NCBI GenBank assembly: GCA_964034945.1
Contig: OZ035961.1
Coordinates: 89,468,991 to 89,532,990 of the forward strand
Origin: Chrysopilus asiliformis
Lineage: Eukaryota; Arthropoda; Insecta; Diptera; Rhagionidae
Reading direction: 5' to 3'
Length of the DNA: 64,000 nucleotides
In this document: in pieces, positions 11,082-23,400 of the stretch
How positions within the stretch are numbered: position 1 is the stretch's first letter
Layout: the number at the start of each line of letters is the position of its first letter
The notes under the pieces: model-generated
What the model was told of the DNA's origin: nothing
Seen by the model: only the letters and a program-made list of their open reading frames with translations
The model's database searches: none
Translations under genes and position numbers: made by a program

Positions 11082-13620
11082 GTACTAGGTGAATTCCACA
11101 CCAACTCATACTCGACTTGTATAGAGCTTGGAAGTCACCTCTGTTTTCTTAACTTTTTTCATTTGAATGTTGTTAGGGACTTAAAAAAAAGTTACCCGTA
11201 TTTTTTTGTTTGGCGGAATAACGTCCGGTAGGCGGAGGGGAGGGGGTCAAAGTCGGCGAAAACTGGAAATCACAAAAACTTTAAAAATTTGTAACTTCTG
11301 AACGGCTTTACCGATTGAGATGATATTGAACATTTTGGAAAGGTAATTAAATTTCCTTGTCACAAAAAAATATTTTTTGACTCCCTCCCCCTTACCGTCA
11401 TATTGTAAAATTCAATTTCGTGACAAAATTTAAAATATCTCGAGAACGGCATTTTTTTTTCTTTTGAATTTTTTTCTGTAAATACCTACCATACAAATTC
11501 GCTAAATAAAATTTGGGGGTAAATGCGTTGTTGATTTTTAAAAAAATTTCAAAAAAATCGAATACAAGAAAATTTTACATATTCTACTGATTTTCGATTG
11601 GTTTTTATGTTCTATGTACATAATATTAATGCAAACGTTTTAGGAGATTGAAATTAATTAAAAATTTATTTAAAAGAAAAAATTTTAAATATATCACCAT
11701 TAGAAAACTTTTTACTTTGGGAAAATTTCCATCTTGAATAAATCCGTGAAAATTTTGAGTTCCTGGAAGTGTTTTGACACTTTCAAACCTTCTTTGAAGT
11801 TGTTGTTTTACCTCATAGTCTCTCTGTGTTACAAATTAAACATAACAAAAGCTATAATTGCTGGCAATTATTCAAAACCCGTATGGTGATTGACGGCGAA
11901 CAGTTGTATCAAAATTTCACTTTGAAGGCAAACTTTTCAATAAGATTTTTTTAAATTTATTTAAATCGGATTTTGATGTATGGAAGTTTTATGTAGAATC
12001 ATATCCTAAATAACTTTTGTTCTTGGACTTTTTTGATAAGATGCACCGTTTTTGAGTAATTCGCAAAAAATGGACCATTAGGGGGGTACCCCCCATATAT
12101 TTAAAACTTATGCGCGTGTTGCATGGATTGAATGGATTTTTTGAAAGAAGTGGCTTATATGAAAATTCATGATATGGGGTGAATTCTTAATTGAAAACTA
12201 ATGTCATAGGAAATGGGTTCAAAAAATTATTTTATATTCTGTTTTACTTTTTTATGCAAAGTTTATTTCATAAGAATTTTCAAGTTTTTGACTCAAATAT
12301 TGAGAAAAGTTGCCTTTTAACCGACTTCGGGAAAGAAAAAGGTTCTTAATTCGATTCATATGTATTTTTTATACCCGTATGGTGAAACCAAAGGTCATAT
12401 TAGATTTGCCTTATCGTTTGTAACGCCAAGATCCCGTCATCACACAAAAAAATGAATTACACCAGTGTGTTTAGAATGATACAAAAAAGTTGAATTTAGC
12501 ATGTCCGTCCGTCCGTCTGTGGCGCGGATTGCGGGCGCACGGATTGAGCTTGAGACTTGAAATTTTGCTCAGATTGGTTTTTCGTAAAATGCAAGGCTAA
12601 GTTCGTTAATGGGCAAAAATGGACCACGAACGAAAACGATTTTTGCGAATATCTCAAAAACGGTGCATCTTATCAAAAAAGTCCAAGAACAAAAGTTATT
12701 TAGGATATGATTCTACATAAAAGTTCCATACATCAAAATCCGATTTAAATAAATTTAAAAAAATCTTATTGAAAAGTTTGCCTTCAAAGTGAAATTTTGA
12801 TACAACTGTTCGCCGTCAATCACCATACGGGTTTTGAATAATTGCCAGCAATTATAGCTTTTGTTATGTTTAATTTGTAACACAGAGAGACTATGAGGTA
12901 AAACAACAACTTCAAAGAAGGTTTGAAAGTGTCAAAACACTTCCAGGAACTCAAAATTTTCACGGATTTATTCAAGATGGAAATTTTCCCAAAGTAAAAA
13001 GTTTTCTAATGGTGATATATTTAAAATTTTTTCTTTTAAATAAATTTTTAATTAATTTCAATCTCCTAAAACGTTTGCATTAATATTATGTACATAGAAC
13101 ATAAAAACCAATCGAAAATCAGTAGAATATGTAAAATTTTCTTGTATTCGATTTTTTTGAAATTTTTTTAAAAATCAACAACGCATTTACCCCCAAATTT
13201 TATTTAGCGAATTTGTATGGTAGGTATTTACAGAAAAAAATTCAAAAGAAAAAAAAATGCCGTTCTCGAGATATTTTAAATTTTGTCACGAAATTGAATT
13301 TTACAATATGACGGTAAGGGGGAGGGAGTCAAAAAATATTTTTTTGTGACAAGGAAATTTAATTACCTTTCCAAAATGTTCAATATCATCTCAATCGGTA
13401 AAGCCGTTCAGAAGTTACAAATTTTTAAAGTTTTTGTGATTTCCAGTTTTCGTCGACTTTGACCCCCTCCCCTCCGCCTACCGGACGTTATTCCACCAAA
13501 CAAAAAAATACGGGTAACTTTTTTTTAAGTCCCTAACAACATCCAAATGAAAAAAGTTAAGAAATCGAACATGACTGTAAACGTGAGTATGAATGAGTTG
13601 AGGTGGAGTTCACCACTAGT
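11082..13620. repeat. 2.5-kb near-palindrome with arms of about 960 bp
   Basis: The left arm (about 11088-12063) and right arm (about 12655-13614) are reverse complements with few mismatches, for example GTCCGGTAGGCGGAGGGGAG against CTCCCCTCCGCCTACCGGAC. The outermost 60 bases are more diverged and end in GGTGAATTCCAC / GTGGAGTTCACC. The inner arms contain RF1 sequence and the loop carries the start of RF1. No coding frame is present. Confidence 0.9.
12370..12871 (+). mobile_element. RF1 repeat copy
   Basis: It starts TATACCCGTATGGTGAAACC, contains the GTCCGTCCGTCTGT run and ends at GTTATGTTT. It spans the loop and the inner right arm of the large palindrome. Confidence 0.8.
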
Positions 13621-13632
13621 AAAAAAATATTT

Positions 13633-13726
13633 TTTTGGGCGCTGTGTACCAAAAATAAAAGCGAGATAAATATTTATTTTATTTTTTATACCTTTATTTC
13701 GTTTTTATTTCTGGTACACAGTGCTT
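13633..13726. repeat. Small palindromic element (ACTGTGTACCAGAAATAAAA type), copy 1
   Basis: GCGCTGTGTACCAAAAATAA and its inverse TTATTTCTGGTACACAGTGC flank a short AT spacer. A related copy is at 41939-42003. Confidence 0.7.
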
Positions 13727-14039
13727 AAAAAAAATCGTTTTTCATTTTTAGTGCATTTAAAAAAAATTTATGTATATAAAATCGTTTAACCTGATTGACT
13801 GATTGACTCATCAACGCCCAGCCCAAACCCCTAAAGCTAGAAACTTGAAACTTTCACAGTATGTCCTAACCATCACGTAGTCGCTCATTAAGGCGGGATT
13901 TTCGGAAATTTTGACGCTAAAGTGGTAAACGAGGGGTAAAGGGGGTTCGCGTGTCTTTAAACCGTGATTTTCGCCATGAATCCTGCTCCATAGGAGGCTG
14001 AAAAGTTTCACTCGGGGGTTTTCAGAGTCGCTGATCACG

Positions 14040-14440
14040 AATCCGATGTTAGATTTTCAAAACTCGAAACGGAAGGTCCTGTAAGGATAACGCAAACATC
14101 CTTTTTTCCATTTTTTCCGGGGAAAAATGGCATTAGGGGGTTTTCGGGGTCGCTAGGCACGAATCTGGTGTTCGACTAATTCGCAACGGAGAGTCCTGCA
14201 AGGAAAAGATTTTTCTCAAAAGTTTTTATTTTAAAAAAGCCGCCATATTGATCATTTCCGGTTAATGGATTTCCACCAAAAGTTGGTAGGATCGTTCCAT
14301 TCTACGACCAAACACGACTGTAAAATTTCAAGGCTCTAGCTCAAGTAGTTTTCGATAAATATTGTACACAGACTGACAGATAGGCTGACAGACAGAGATA
14401 TTTTTGTAATATTGCTCCAATCGACTCAGGAGTGTTCGGG
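14040..14440 (+). repeat. RF3 followed by RF2 repeat
   Basis: RF3 (CGAAACGGAAGGTCCTGTAA near 14066) is followed by RF2 from about 14230, with a CTGACAGA run at 14371-14395 and the tail TTGCTCCAATCGACTCAGGA. Confidence 0.7.
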
Positions 14441-15290
14441 AAATGTTTTTTTTTTGACAAAATTACTAGGTCGAAATTTTTCACAATTACAATACTTTAT
14501 TATACTACGTATAAGAAAGTAAAAAATCACACTAGTTGGAAAAAATTACGAGTTAGACTAATGATAACGAAGTTGTGTAATCCAATTATAAAGTCCAAGC
14601 TTATCATGTGTGATTTTTTTAGAATTTCAGTAAAAAATTGTACATTTGCATATTTTATCAAATTTTACTTTTATATACTTTTAAGTTCAAGCATGTTACT
14701 TATTTTTATCACTCTTTTGTATTTGAATGCCGGAAATTTTTGGCGCCAACTTTTATCCGCATGGTGGAGTGCGTGTAAGATTTACGCGAATAGTTTTGGT
14801 CGCCGTACTTCCGTGGTGTCACGAGAGGTATTTTACGAAATTGTTTAGCTTATGCTAATCATGAGGTTAACGATCGACATAAATGTTGCGTAGGTAGTTT
14901 GCAATTGTCGCAAAACAGTTTTGTACCTAGGATTTTGAAAATTTCGATAGGTTGCAAATTAGCGCATTTTATGGACATCTCCTTATGTCCAATAAAGACC
15001 AAAATTTCCTTAAAAAAAATTCCTCGATAAATAGTAGACAATAGTTAAAATCACGAGATTTTAGATTTTTGGGCAGGCCTACACGTAATGGTAGCTGTCG
15101 ATGGAAAAAATAACGGTATAAATGCCTTCTATTTCAGCGATATTTTGGCACTGCTAACACTTGGTGCTGACATCTGCTTGCAAAATTTACTTATTTGTAA
15201 GATAAATTTTTACTTTAAACTTACCTTTTGGTCCTGTGGATTTAATTTCTGCTTTTTTTTAAATCTTTTGTGACTTCTTCATGCTATAGA
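14441..15290. other. Intergenic DNA, no gene supported
   Basis: A 138-codon open frame at 14432-14848 starts inside repeat DNA and has no family signature. TCACAC / GTGTGA inverted segments near 14521-14620 suggest another small element. Confidence 0.4.
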
Positions 15291-15324
15291 TTGCAAAACT
15301 TCGTACTAATATACAAAAATGACT

Positions 15325-15645
15325 TGGTGTCTGTTCGTTCCTTGTTAATGTCAAAACGGCCATACCGATTGATCTGAAATCTGGCATGTATGTTCGCTGT
15401 AGGTCTGGTTCCAACATAGGCCTATTGTGAAGTAGTCCCAGTGGTGGGGGAGAAGGGGAGGGGGTAAATTGAGTCCGAAGCTTAGTTTTCCCCTCTGTTA
15501 CTCTTTCACGAGAAAACTGCCGAGCCGATTGGCCTGAAATTTGACATAGGTGTTCCTCGGGGTCCATCTTTAACACATCCCCAATTAATAGTAGACCAAG
15601 TGGTGGAAAGAGTAAGGGGAGGGGGTAAAGTGAATCCGAATCCGA
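15325..15645. repeat. Two tandem copies of a unit of about 162 bp
   Basis: Each unit runs from a CCGATTG-CTGAAAT block to a block ending AGGGGAGGGGGTAAA and TCCGAA. The copies end near 15478 and 15641. Confidence 0.65.
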
Positions 15646-15649
15646 ATGC

Positions 15650-16594
15650 TGGAATTTATTGTCTTTTTGTCAGTTTTTGAAATCAATTTTTCGAAGACAA
15701 AAACGTTAAAGAAAAGCATGGACCGCTCTGCTCTAGGCTATCTAATTTAAAACCTACTGAATTTTGTTTTCCTAGATTTCACGGTTTTAGCCGGGGAAGA
15801 CGAGCCCAATTGCTAATATTGATAATTTCGAATGCAATTTCGAATGAAGTCTGTTTTGTGAAACTGTGTTATCGATAAAAATTCCTAAAATGTTACAGAA
15901 TTCCAAAAAATCCACAAATGCCCATCAATTAAGACCACCGTAATGGAAAAAAATAATATCCGCATTAATAAAAATAAAACACTAATAACTTTTCCTCTTG
16001 AAATCATTGACTAAAGTTCAGTGGACCTTGACCAAGCGCATATACGATTACTTCCAGTTTCCCCGGTTTTAATTTCGTCTAAAAACTACATTACAAGTTT
16101 CCAGTCAAGAAACCGTGCAATACACGTAATTATCACGCAATAAATAAACAAAATTTATGTTATGAATGAATGAATGAATTTTAAATGAATAGGAAATACT
16201 CACATATTACAAATCTTTGGCGATGGCTGGCTTCCGATAGATGATAGTCTCGTTACCTCCGTCATAGACATCTCTTCGGTTCAAATAGCGTATTTTTTTT
16301 TATTTTCGTAATGTTGACATGAAATTTCGGTAGATGAATAGAGCAGTCATATTTTTTTTTATCCGCAGACATTCTATACAAACACAGCCGCACACACAAC
16401 AGACGACAATGACGACGACGATGACAACGCACACTCGTTAATGATCACAATCAATTCTTTTTCCTTTTTAACATATGAAAATAAATTGGTTTAAGATGCG
16501 CGCGCGTGCTCGCTCGTTTTGCACATACACACACACAATACGCGATTAAACGAAAAAAAAAAATACGTTACTATCCTAAATTAATCATAAAATC
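15650..16594 (-). other. Probable shg 3' untranslated region and flank
   Basis: No reading frame. It carries CA-rich and GACGAC short repeats at 16380-16430 and 16525-16545. Confidence 0.4.
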
Positions 16595-19500
16595 TTATAT
16601 TCGCCATCCTTGATCATCGTCCACATTTGAGTCTGTATCGGATGGCTCCTCGCCGTACATGTCGGCCAACTTACGGAATCTTGGCCCAAAGTGTGACAAA
16701 TAGTCGAAATTGAGATCGCCGTCGTCCGTGCACGACGCTAAACTAGATAAACTGCCAGTACTGTTGCCGTCACCCTCGTACGCGTAATGTCGTACATCGT
16801 CGATTGGATGCGAGCCCGTGTCACGATCGCACGTGTCCTTTTTATCGACCAGAAATCCACCAATGTCTGGCACCTCCTTTGGATCACCCATCCTGAGATC
16901 ATCCTTGTATGGCTTATCTTCATAGTATGGCGGGGATCGCAGGACATTCAAATCGTAGTCAGTGTCCCGTTCGCCGCCACCTTCGTCCTCATAGTTAATT
17001 ATCGTCTCCCGAATGTCGTCCATGTCCTTTTCAAGCCAGGCGTTCTGATGCTTTCGTTGGACGACCACAGCCAACAGAAGGATCAATAGGACAGCGATGC
17101 AAACGATGATCGCTATTAGGAAATTCCGATCAATACCGAATGAAACCGCAACGGCGACGGCACTTTGACATCCGGGATCAACGTTTCTGGACACTGCCGG
17201 CTGTCCCAAATTATACGTGATATTATTTATGGTCAGATTTCGAACGCATCCGATATAGCCGTAGTTCTGCGGTATGTGAGACCAGTTAAGTTTATTGCCC
17301 AACGTCTCCAAATTAATGGGTATACTTCCGAGTTGCAGCGGTGCGTTGACGTTCAGGAATTCATTAGGACCTTGTGGCGCTCCCAAACTCATACACGTCG
17401 ACAATTTACAGTTATCCACCGTCATTTCGATACTCTTCTTCTGCAGGATAATTTCGATCGCGTAGTTCTTTCCAATATTCAACTGAATGTGCTTATGATC
17501 GATTCGTGTCGCTCCGGTTCCATAATCAACCGTTAGAACTGGATATCCCTTTACCAATTCCAGTGACAGAAAATCCGAAACTGGTAGTAGGGGATTGTAG
17601 TTTATTGGACCAACGTACATGACTAGACCGTTTTCAACTTGTGGTGACAATTCCATCGAAATAACGGTATTATCGCAAGCACTAACCGGCGGATACATAG
17701 CGTATCCGCTATCGTAGAACCCGATACCGACTACCTCGCAGTGCGGTCCTTCGAATCCGTCCATGCACTCGCAGAAGTGATCAAAAGCGGTGCCACCATT
17801 CAAGCAGAAATTCGGCTTTGGGGCTTCGCATACGCATTCCGCTTGTATGTACGCATTCACACCCACAAAAGATGTCGTATTCGTGTACACCAGAAGTGGA
17901 ACGCTAGATTTATGCAAGACATTCGTACATGACGATTCACATTTGTTTCTCTCAATTATACATTCATCAACGTTGACCATCAGGATTTGCAAATCGAGTT
18001 CTTTTTCCAGTTTTTTCTGATTCTGTCCGACCATTCCGTTTAAGCGTTCCGGTTGATAGTAGGGACTTCCGTGAGCAGAGAATCTTACGTCCAATGTTGT
18101 TGAATTGTAGTTCAACACTGTAAAGACGTCCACATTTTCAATGGAAGTGTTTAGCAATTGTGCTAAACTATGCTGGAATTGATCCTTCAGACTGAGCGTA
18201 CCGGGCGGTGCGTTCTTTGGCACTTCGACGAATTTCTCTGCGGTGATATTGTAAAATCGAACAGAACCACTTTTGTCAACTGCTTCTTCGGGAATCTCCT
18301 TCACCATTACCGTTACGTATGCGTTAACGGTGTGCAATTTCACATCCATGGATTCTTCTCTCACTACGAAGCTAAGATCATAGGATCCTTCCGGTGTTCC
18401 TTCCAACATGGTGATCATACCGTTTTCCGCATTCAGTCGGAAGTTATCGTGTTGCATTCCATTTAGCCAAGCAAAGCTCTTATCTGGAAGATCCCAATCG
18501 TCTGGATCATTCACATAAACGCGTCCGATTTCGGTGTTTGGAGCTTCGCCCTTGTAGTTGTACACAAAAATACTACTTCGTCCCTCTTCCATCGCATTAT
18601 CATTGACGTCACCAACGATCAGGTGTAGTAGACTAACGTTACTCATTACGGGACTTCCGGAATCGGACACTTCAATTGGAATGTAGTATTCTTTCTGCTG
18701 TTCTCGATCGAAATACTGGTTCGCCCGCAGGATATCAACATTCACAACAAATTTGCTGGAAATATCAAAGCTTGCGTACGGCGAAATTCCGTACTTGAAA
18801 GGTGGTCCATTCTCTGGTTCATCGTAATCTTTGGCTATCAGTTTGACAATATCGCCTGGCGGTGTGTTTTCATACCAAATCACTGGCATTTTATTAATTA
18901 GGAATGGCGCATTATCGTTAATGTCATATAAATTGATCGTGATATCAGTGTACGTTTTTAAACCGTTACCATTTTCATCGGTCGCTGCGATCAGGACTTG
19001 CCAACTCTTGTGACCATTCGGCAAATCCCGATCCAGTGGCTTAATTATTCTCAAACATCCCTCATCGTTGATCTGCAAAAGATGTTCCTGTTCAGTTTTG
19101 ACCACGGAATATTTAATGAACTGCTCAGCCGAACGATCTTTAATATCGGGATCGTACGCTTTGACACGTAGGATGCACTCTTGCGGAACGTACTCTTCCT
19201 GTATGGTGGTTTCATACTTTTCCTGATAGAAAATCGGTGGATTGTCGTTGACATCCTCAATTTTAATAGTCACTGTCGCGTAATCATCGTAAATACCATC
19301 GAACGCACGGATCTTCAACGTATACTCCGTGATCTCTTCATAATCTAAGGGTTTATTCACAGTTATCTTTCCAGTCAGCGCTTCAATTTTAAATGCATCA
19401 CCCTTGTTGCCACTCTCGATCGTATAAACTATCTGTGACGCCGTGTCATTGTCCAGTGCGGTCACTTCGATCACCAGGAAATTTATATTAGCATCTTCTG

Positions 19501-20470
19501 GCAATTTATTGGCAATATACTCGTCCTGTTGGAAATGTGGTGGATGATCGTTCTTATCAGCGATATCGATACGGAATACTTGCTGGCCACGATTCGGTTC
19601 GCCTGTATTGTACAAACTTGACGGTGAGTTATCGGAGGCAATAACCTTCACATTGTAGAAGTCACGTTCCTCACGATCGAATGTGGTCAGTGCGGTTATA
19701 TTGCCAGTTTGCGGATCTATCGCAAAGTATTCCGTATTATCGGCCAATTCAAACGAAATTATGTTATTTGCCTCCGTGCCATCCATATCGAATGCCCGGA
19801 CCTGCATCACTGGTGTGCCAGCTGGCTCATTCTCTGAAATCGTGCCGGTAGTCACTTCAGTAAAATACGGAATATTATCATTAACATCCAATACTTTAAT
19901 CCGTATGAGATGTTCAGCGACGAGATCATGGTTATTTCGAACGCTCATCGTTAGCGTGTAATCCGTGATAGCTTCATAATCCAACGCTTTGCCCAAATTT
20001 ATCGTGACCATGTCGCCGGTTTGATTGAACACAAATGTCTTCCTGCTGTTCGTTTGTTCCGTTCGACCGGTGATCAATTCGAAGATCAAATCCGGCTGCT
20101 CGGGAACATTTGAGATGGCTTTCAGTGTTACAATGCTTCGACTGTAGTCGTTGAAGTCCTCTTTTAATGAAATCGGTTCGGTGATGGGATCAATGAACAT
20201 CGGAGATTTCTTGCTGGATTCGACAACGCGGATTCGTACCTCGATTTGTGCGTCCTGTGGATAGTCGGGGATTATGTTGTAAGCGCGAACATTGAACGTG
20301 TAGGGTAGACCGGGCCGCCTATCGATCGGTTTGGCCAAGTAGATCAGACCGTTGTCTGAATCGATTCGAAAATATTGAGCGTCACGTTCATTTAGGATCT
20401 CATATTTTACAATGCTGTTGTCCGCATCGTCAAAATCTGACGCCGATATTCGCATCACCACTTTGTTGAC
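16595..20470 (-). CDS. shg: shg coding exon 2 (remaining ectodomain, membrane helix, cytoplasmic tail)
   Basis: The exon is 3876 bases, open throughout, and starts at acceptor TTACAG|GTCAACAAAG with VNKVVMRISASDFDD. EGF cysteines (CLNGGTAFDHFCECMDGF) and the laminin-G-like region precede the helix FLIAIIVCIAVLLILLLAVV. The tail contains INYEDEGGGERDTDYDLNVL (p120 site) and SSLASCTDDGDLNFDYL (beta-catenin site) and ends DDDQGWRI. The 3' untranslated region continues below 16595; no convincing polyadenylation signal was identified there. Confidence 0.96.
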   Translation of the reverse strand, partial: VNKVVMRISASDFDDADNSIVKYEILNERDAQYFRIDSDNGLIYLAKPIDRRPGLPYTFNVRAYNIIPDYPQDAQIEVRIRVVESSKKSPMFIDPITEPISLKEDFNDYSRSIVTLKAISNVPEQPDLIFELITGRTEQTNSRKTFVFNQTGDMVTINLGKALDYEAITDYTLTMSVRNNHDLVAEHLIRIKVLDVNDNIPYFTEVTTGTISENEPAGTPVMQVRAFDMDGTEANNIISFELADNTEYFAIDPQTGNITALTTFDREERDFYNVKVIASDNSPSSLYNTGEPNRGQQVFRIDIADKNDHPPHFQQDEYIANKLPEDANINFLVIEVTALDNDTASQIVYTIESGNKGDAFKIEALTGKITVNKPLDYEEITEYTLKIRAFDGIYDDYATVTIKIEDVNDNPPIFYQEKYETTIQEEYVPQECILRVKAYDPDIKDRSAEQFIKYSVVKTEQEHLLQINDEGCLRIIKPLDRDLPNGHKSWQVLIAATDENGNGLKTYTDITINLYDINDNAPFLINKMPVIWYENTPPGDIVKLIAKDYDEPENGPPFKYGISPYASFDISSKFVVNVDILRANQYFDREQQKEYYIPIEVSDSGSPVMSNVSLLHLIVGDVNDNAMEEGRSSIFVYNYKGEAPNTEIGRVYVNDPDDWDLPDKSFAWLNGMQHDNFRLNAENGMITMLEGTPEGSYDLSFVVREESMDVKLHTVNAYVTVMVKEIPEEAVDKSGSVRFYNITAEKFVEVPKNAPPGTLSLKDQFQHSLAQLLNTSIENVDVFTVLNYNSTTLDVRFSAHGSPYYQPERLNGMVGQNQKKLEKELDLQILMVNVDECIIERNKCESSCTNVLHKSSVPLLVYTNTTSFVGVNAYIQAECVCEAPKPNFCLNGGTAFDHFCECMDGFEGPHCEVVGIGFYDSGYAMYPPVSACDNTVISMELSPQVENGLVMYVGPINYNPLLPVSDFLSLELVKGYPVLTVDYGTGATRIDHKHIQLNIGKNYAIEIILQKKSIEMTVDNCKLSTCMSLGAPQGPNEFLNVNAPLQLGSIPINLETLGNKLNWSHIPQNYGYIGCVRNLTINNITYNLGQPAVSRNVDPGCQSAVAVAVSFGIDRNFLIAIIVCIAVLLILLLAVVVQRKHQNAWLEKDMDDIRETIINYEDEGGGERDTDYDLNVLRSPPYYEDKPYKDDLRMGDPKEVPDIGGFLVDKKDTCDRDTGSHPIDDVRHYAYEGDGNSTGSLSSLASCTDDGDLNFDYLSHFGPRFRKLADMYGEEPSDTDSNVDDDQGWRI

Positions 20471-23400
20471 CTGTAAGGAAAATAAATTCGGTTTTAGGAT
20501 GTGTAAAGTAATTTTTCAACAAAAAGAAATGCTAATACTTAAAATAAAACCAGCAAAAAGCTCTAAATTAAAAATAAAAAAAAAATAGAAAATCTGGTAT
20601 AAAATTGTTAAATCTGGCAATACTACAAATTTATTGAAACAGGATTTTTCTATAAAATGTGAGAGGGGCGTCGAGAAATCGCCAGCAAATTTCCAAAAAA
20701 AATCATACATGGCACTTTTCTAACAATATGTCACGCTAATTTTTGCCTTTTCTGACTCCCTCTCCCCCCACCATATGCTTTTCACGATTTTTTTATGTTT
20801 TACGGAAAAAAGCAAAAATGTAGAGAATTTCAATAACTTTAATTTTGCTATTAACTGTTTTTTCGAAAAACCGTTAGTTTGAAAGCAATTCGGAAAAATA
20901 TATTTTTTCAATTTTTAATTATATCTCGATAAGAAAGACAAAATTATGACAAACATTACTCAGATTAGCCATTGTCGAGTTATACCGTTATTTTAAAAAA
21001 ATCAGTTTTCTGCAACTATCTCGAAAAATATCGGGTTTTTGGTGTTTTCATCTCATATATCACAAAAAAAAATGATTTTTTTTAAATTATGGTATATCTC
21101 GATAATCGCTTACGATACGGAGTTCTAGTAAAAGACAAAGATGTAGAAAATTTTATTGTCTCCAACTTTTGTTATACATAAGACTACTGAAAAATGTGTA
21201 GTTTCGGAGTAAATAACAAAAAACGACATTGCGATTTAAAAAATCCGCCATTTTGGTTACTTCCGGCTAACGGATTTCCACCAAAAGTTAATAAGAAGTT
21301 AATAGGGTTTCCAGGACCAAACATGCCTGTAAAATTTCAAGTTAGTTTAGAGCTATTACTTTTTGAGAAATCTTGTACACAAACTGACACACAGCTAACA
21401 GATAGACCGACAGGCAGATGCACGAACATCCCCATAATTTTGCCTGAAACGGATTTCATACTCATTAGAAATTTTCTATCTGCCTCCGTTCTCGAGTCGA
21501 TCTCTGCCATGAATACAATACTTTCCTATAGAGGAAAGTAAAAAGACCATTTTTAATGAAAAAATATACGTGGAATAAATCACATGTAATGATCGCAGTT
21601 ATTACAAAAAAAACCAAACTATCCTCAAATTAACCTTCACATTATCTGAACACAGAAAATTGGTTTTCGAATAATTTTTTTTCTCGATATTTTTGATAAC
21701 CAATTGTTAAATGGGGTAGAAAATTGTAATTTTTTTAAGATAAAAAATATTTTGACGACGAGACCATTCTGAGTAGTTGATTTACAGGAAATTATAGTTT
21801 CCACAACATTTTCAACTTTCCATAACTGAACATGGGATTAGGAAAACTTCATGGAGTTGTTTTGCTGTTCGCAATTATTAACAAGGTTTGTAATTTTAAA
21901 AAAAAACAATATTATTGATATTCTTTTCTCGCGGAATTTTTTTTTCTAGATAAATGCATTTTGGTATATTGAATTTATGGAAACTGATTTACGAATTCTT
22001 GGCCCGTATGCTACCTGCAAATATTCTGTAATAAACAAACGATTACTGTCTGGATATTGTCAAATTGAAATGGACTGGTTTGATCCGAGTGTAAGAATTT
22101 ACACCTACCTAACGGATAATACACGAAATATGTCAGTTTACAACTTTCAACGAAATATTTGCCAGTTATTCGCGAGCAAAGACATAATCAGTCGAATGGT
22201 TGTTGATATATTTTTCAAAAGGACAAATTTACCAAAAAGATGTCCAATAAAAATTGGTAACTATTCACTGGCCCCGATGGGATTCTCATCAAAGGATCTA
22301 CCGAAAATGTTTCAGATTCCGAAAATTCCTCTACCGATGGGCGTTACGAATGTGGAAATGTTTGGCAAATGGGATAAAACTAGAGCTAAGGGTGCCCATG
22401 CCTTAGTGAAATATCGTATTACTCATGAGGCGACTAAAAAGGTTTGAGAACAGGTGGGGGGCAGTTTATAACGATATCGGCTTAATCAACATATCAACAT
22501 ATAATCAACATTTCGACGAGGTTTTCAATCATCGATGAAAAAATTTAAACAAAACTATTTATCGAATTTTATATCCACTATAATATCAAGTACAATAAGT
22601 GTAGAAATTATTTAAAAATTTAAAAGAACGATTCTGTAAATTTTTGGGTTGATAAAAATGAAAAACTTCAATAAAAAACTTCATGAAAAAATTATCTAAT
22701 GTGAACAGCATATCTTTTTTTTATAGTGTCAGCCAGAGTTTAGAGGAAGACCCTTTAATATCGAAGCACAACTCAGGATTAGGGATGCAACATCGTTCAT
22801 AAAACCTCGATATATCGAAAATCGATGTTGTTTTTAGGGCGACATCGATGTCAAAAAACATCGTCCTGAAAACATCGATACCTCGATGTTTTTTCGATGT
22901 TTTGAAAAAGTTAAATTTAATAAATAATTTAGCCACCTGGCGGATGCTCTACTGTGGCTGGAGTGTACCGAGGTAGAATTAACACAGTTTTAATTCTTCT
23001 TATACGTTGAACCACCAAAAACCCGTTCGTTTTCGAGATATTCGCAAAAAACTATTTTTTAAAAATAACCAACATATCTTCATAACGGAGTTCTAGTAAA
23101 AGACATAAATGTAGCAAATTTTATTGTCTCCAAGTTTTGTAATACATAAGACTACTGGAAAATGGTTAGTTTCGGAATAAATCGCAAAAAAACCGCATAG
23201 TTTTTAAAAAGCCGCCGTTTTGGTTACTTCCGGTTAACGGATTTCCACATCAGGACCAAACTTCTCTGTAAAATTTCATGTCTAGCTCTGGTATTTTTTG
23301 CGAAATCTTGTAGAAAGATGAAACCGAAAATTGATACCAAAGAAAATTTAAACAAATTTTTAAGTAGAGTGGCTATATTAAATCTATCTAAAAACTAGTC

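Noticed and set aside
14432..14848. 138-codon open frame
   Set aside because: It starts in RF2 tail sequence, has low-complexity hydrophobic content and no splice or family support.
16738..19961. Plus-strand and other minus-strand frames over shg exon 2
   Set aside because: They are shadows of the long cadherin exon with no independent evidence.
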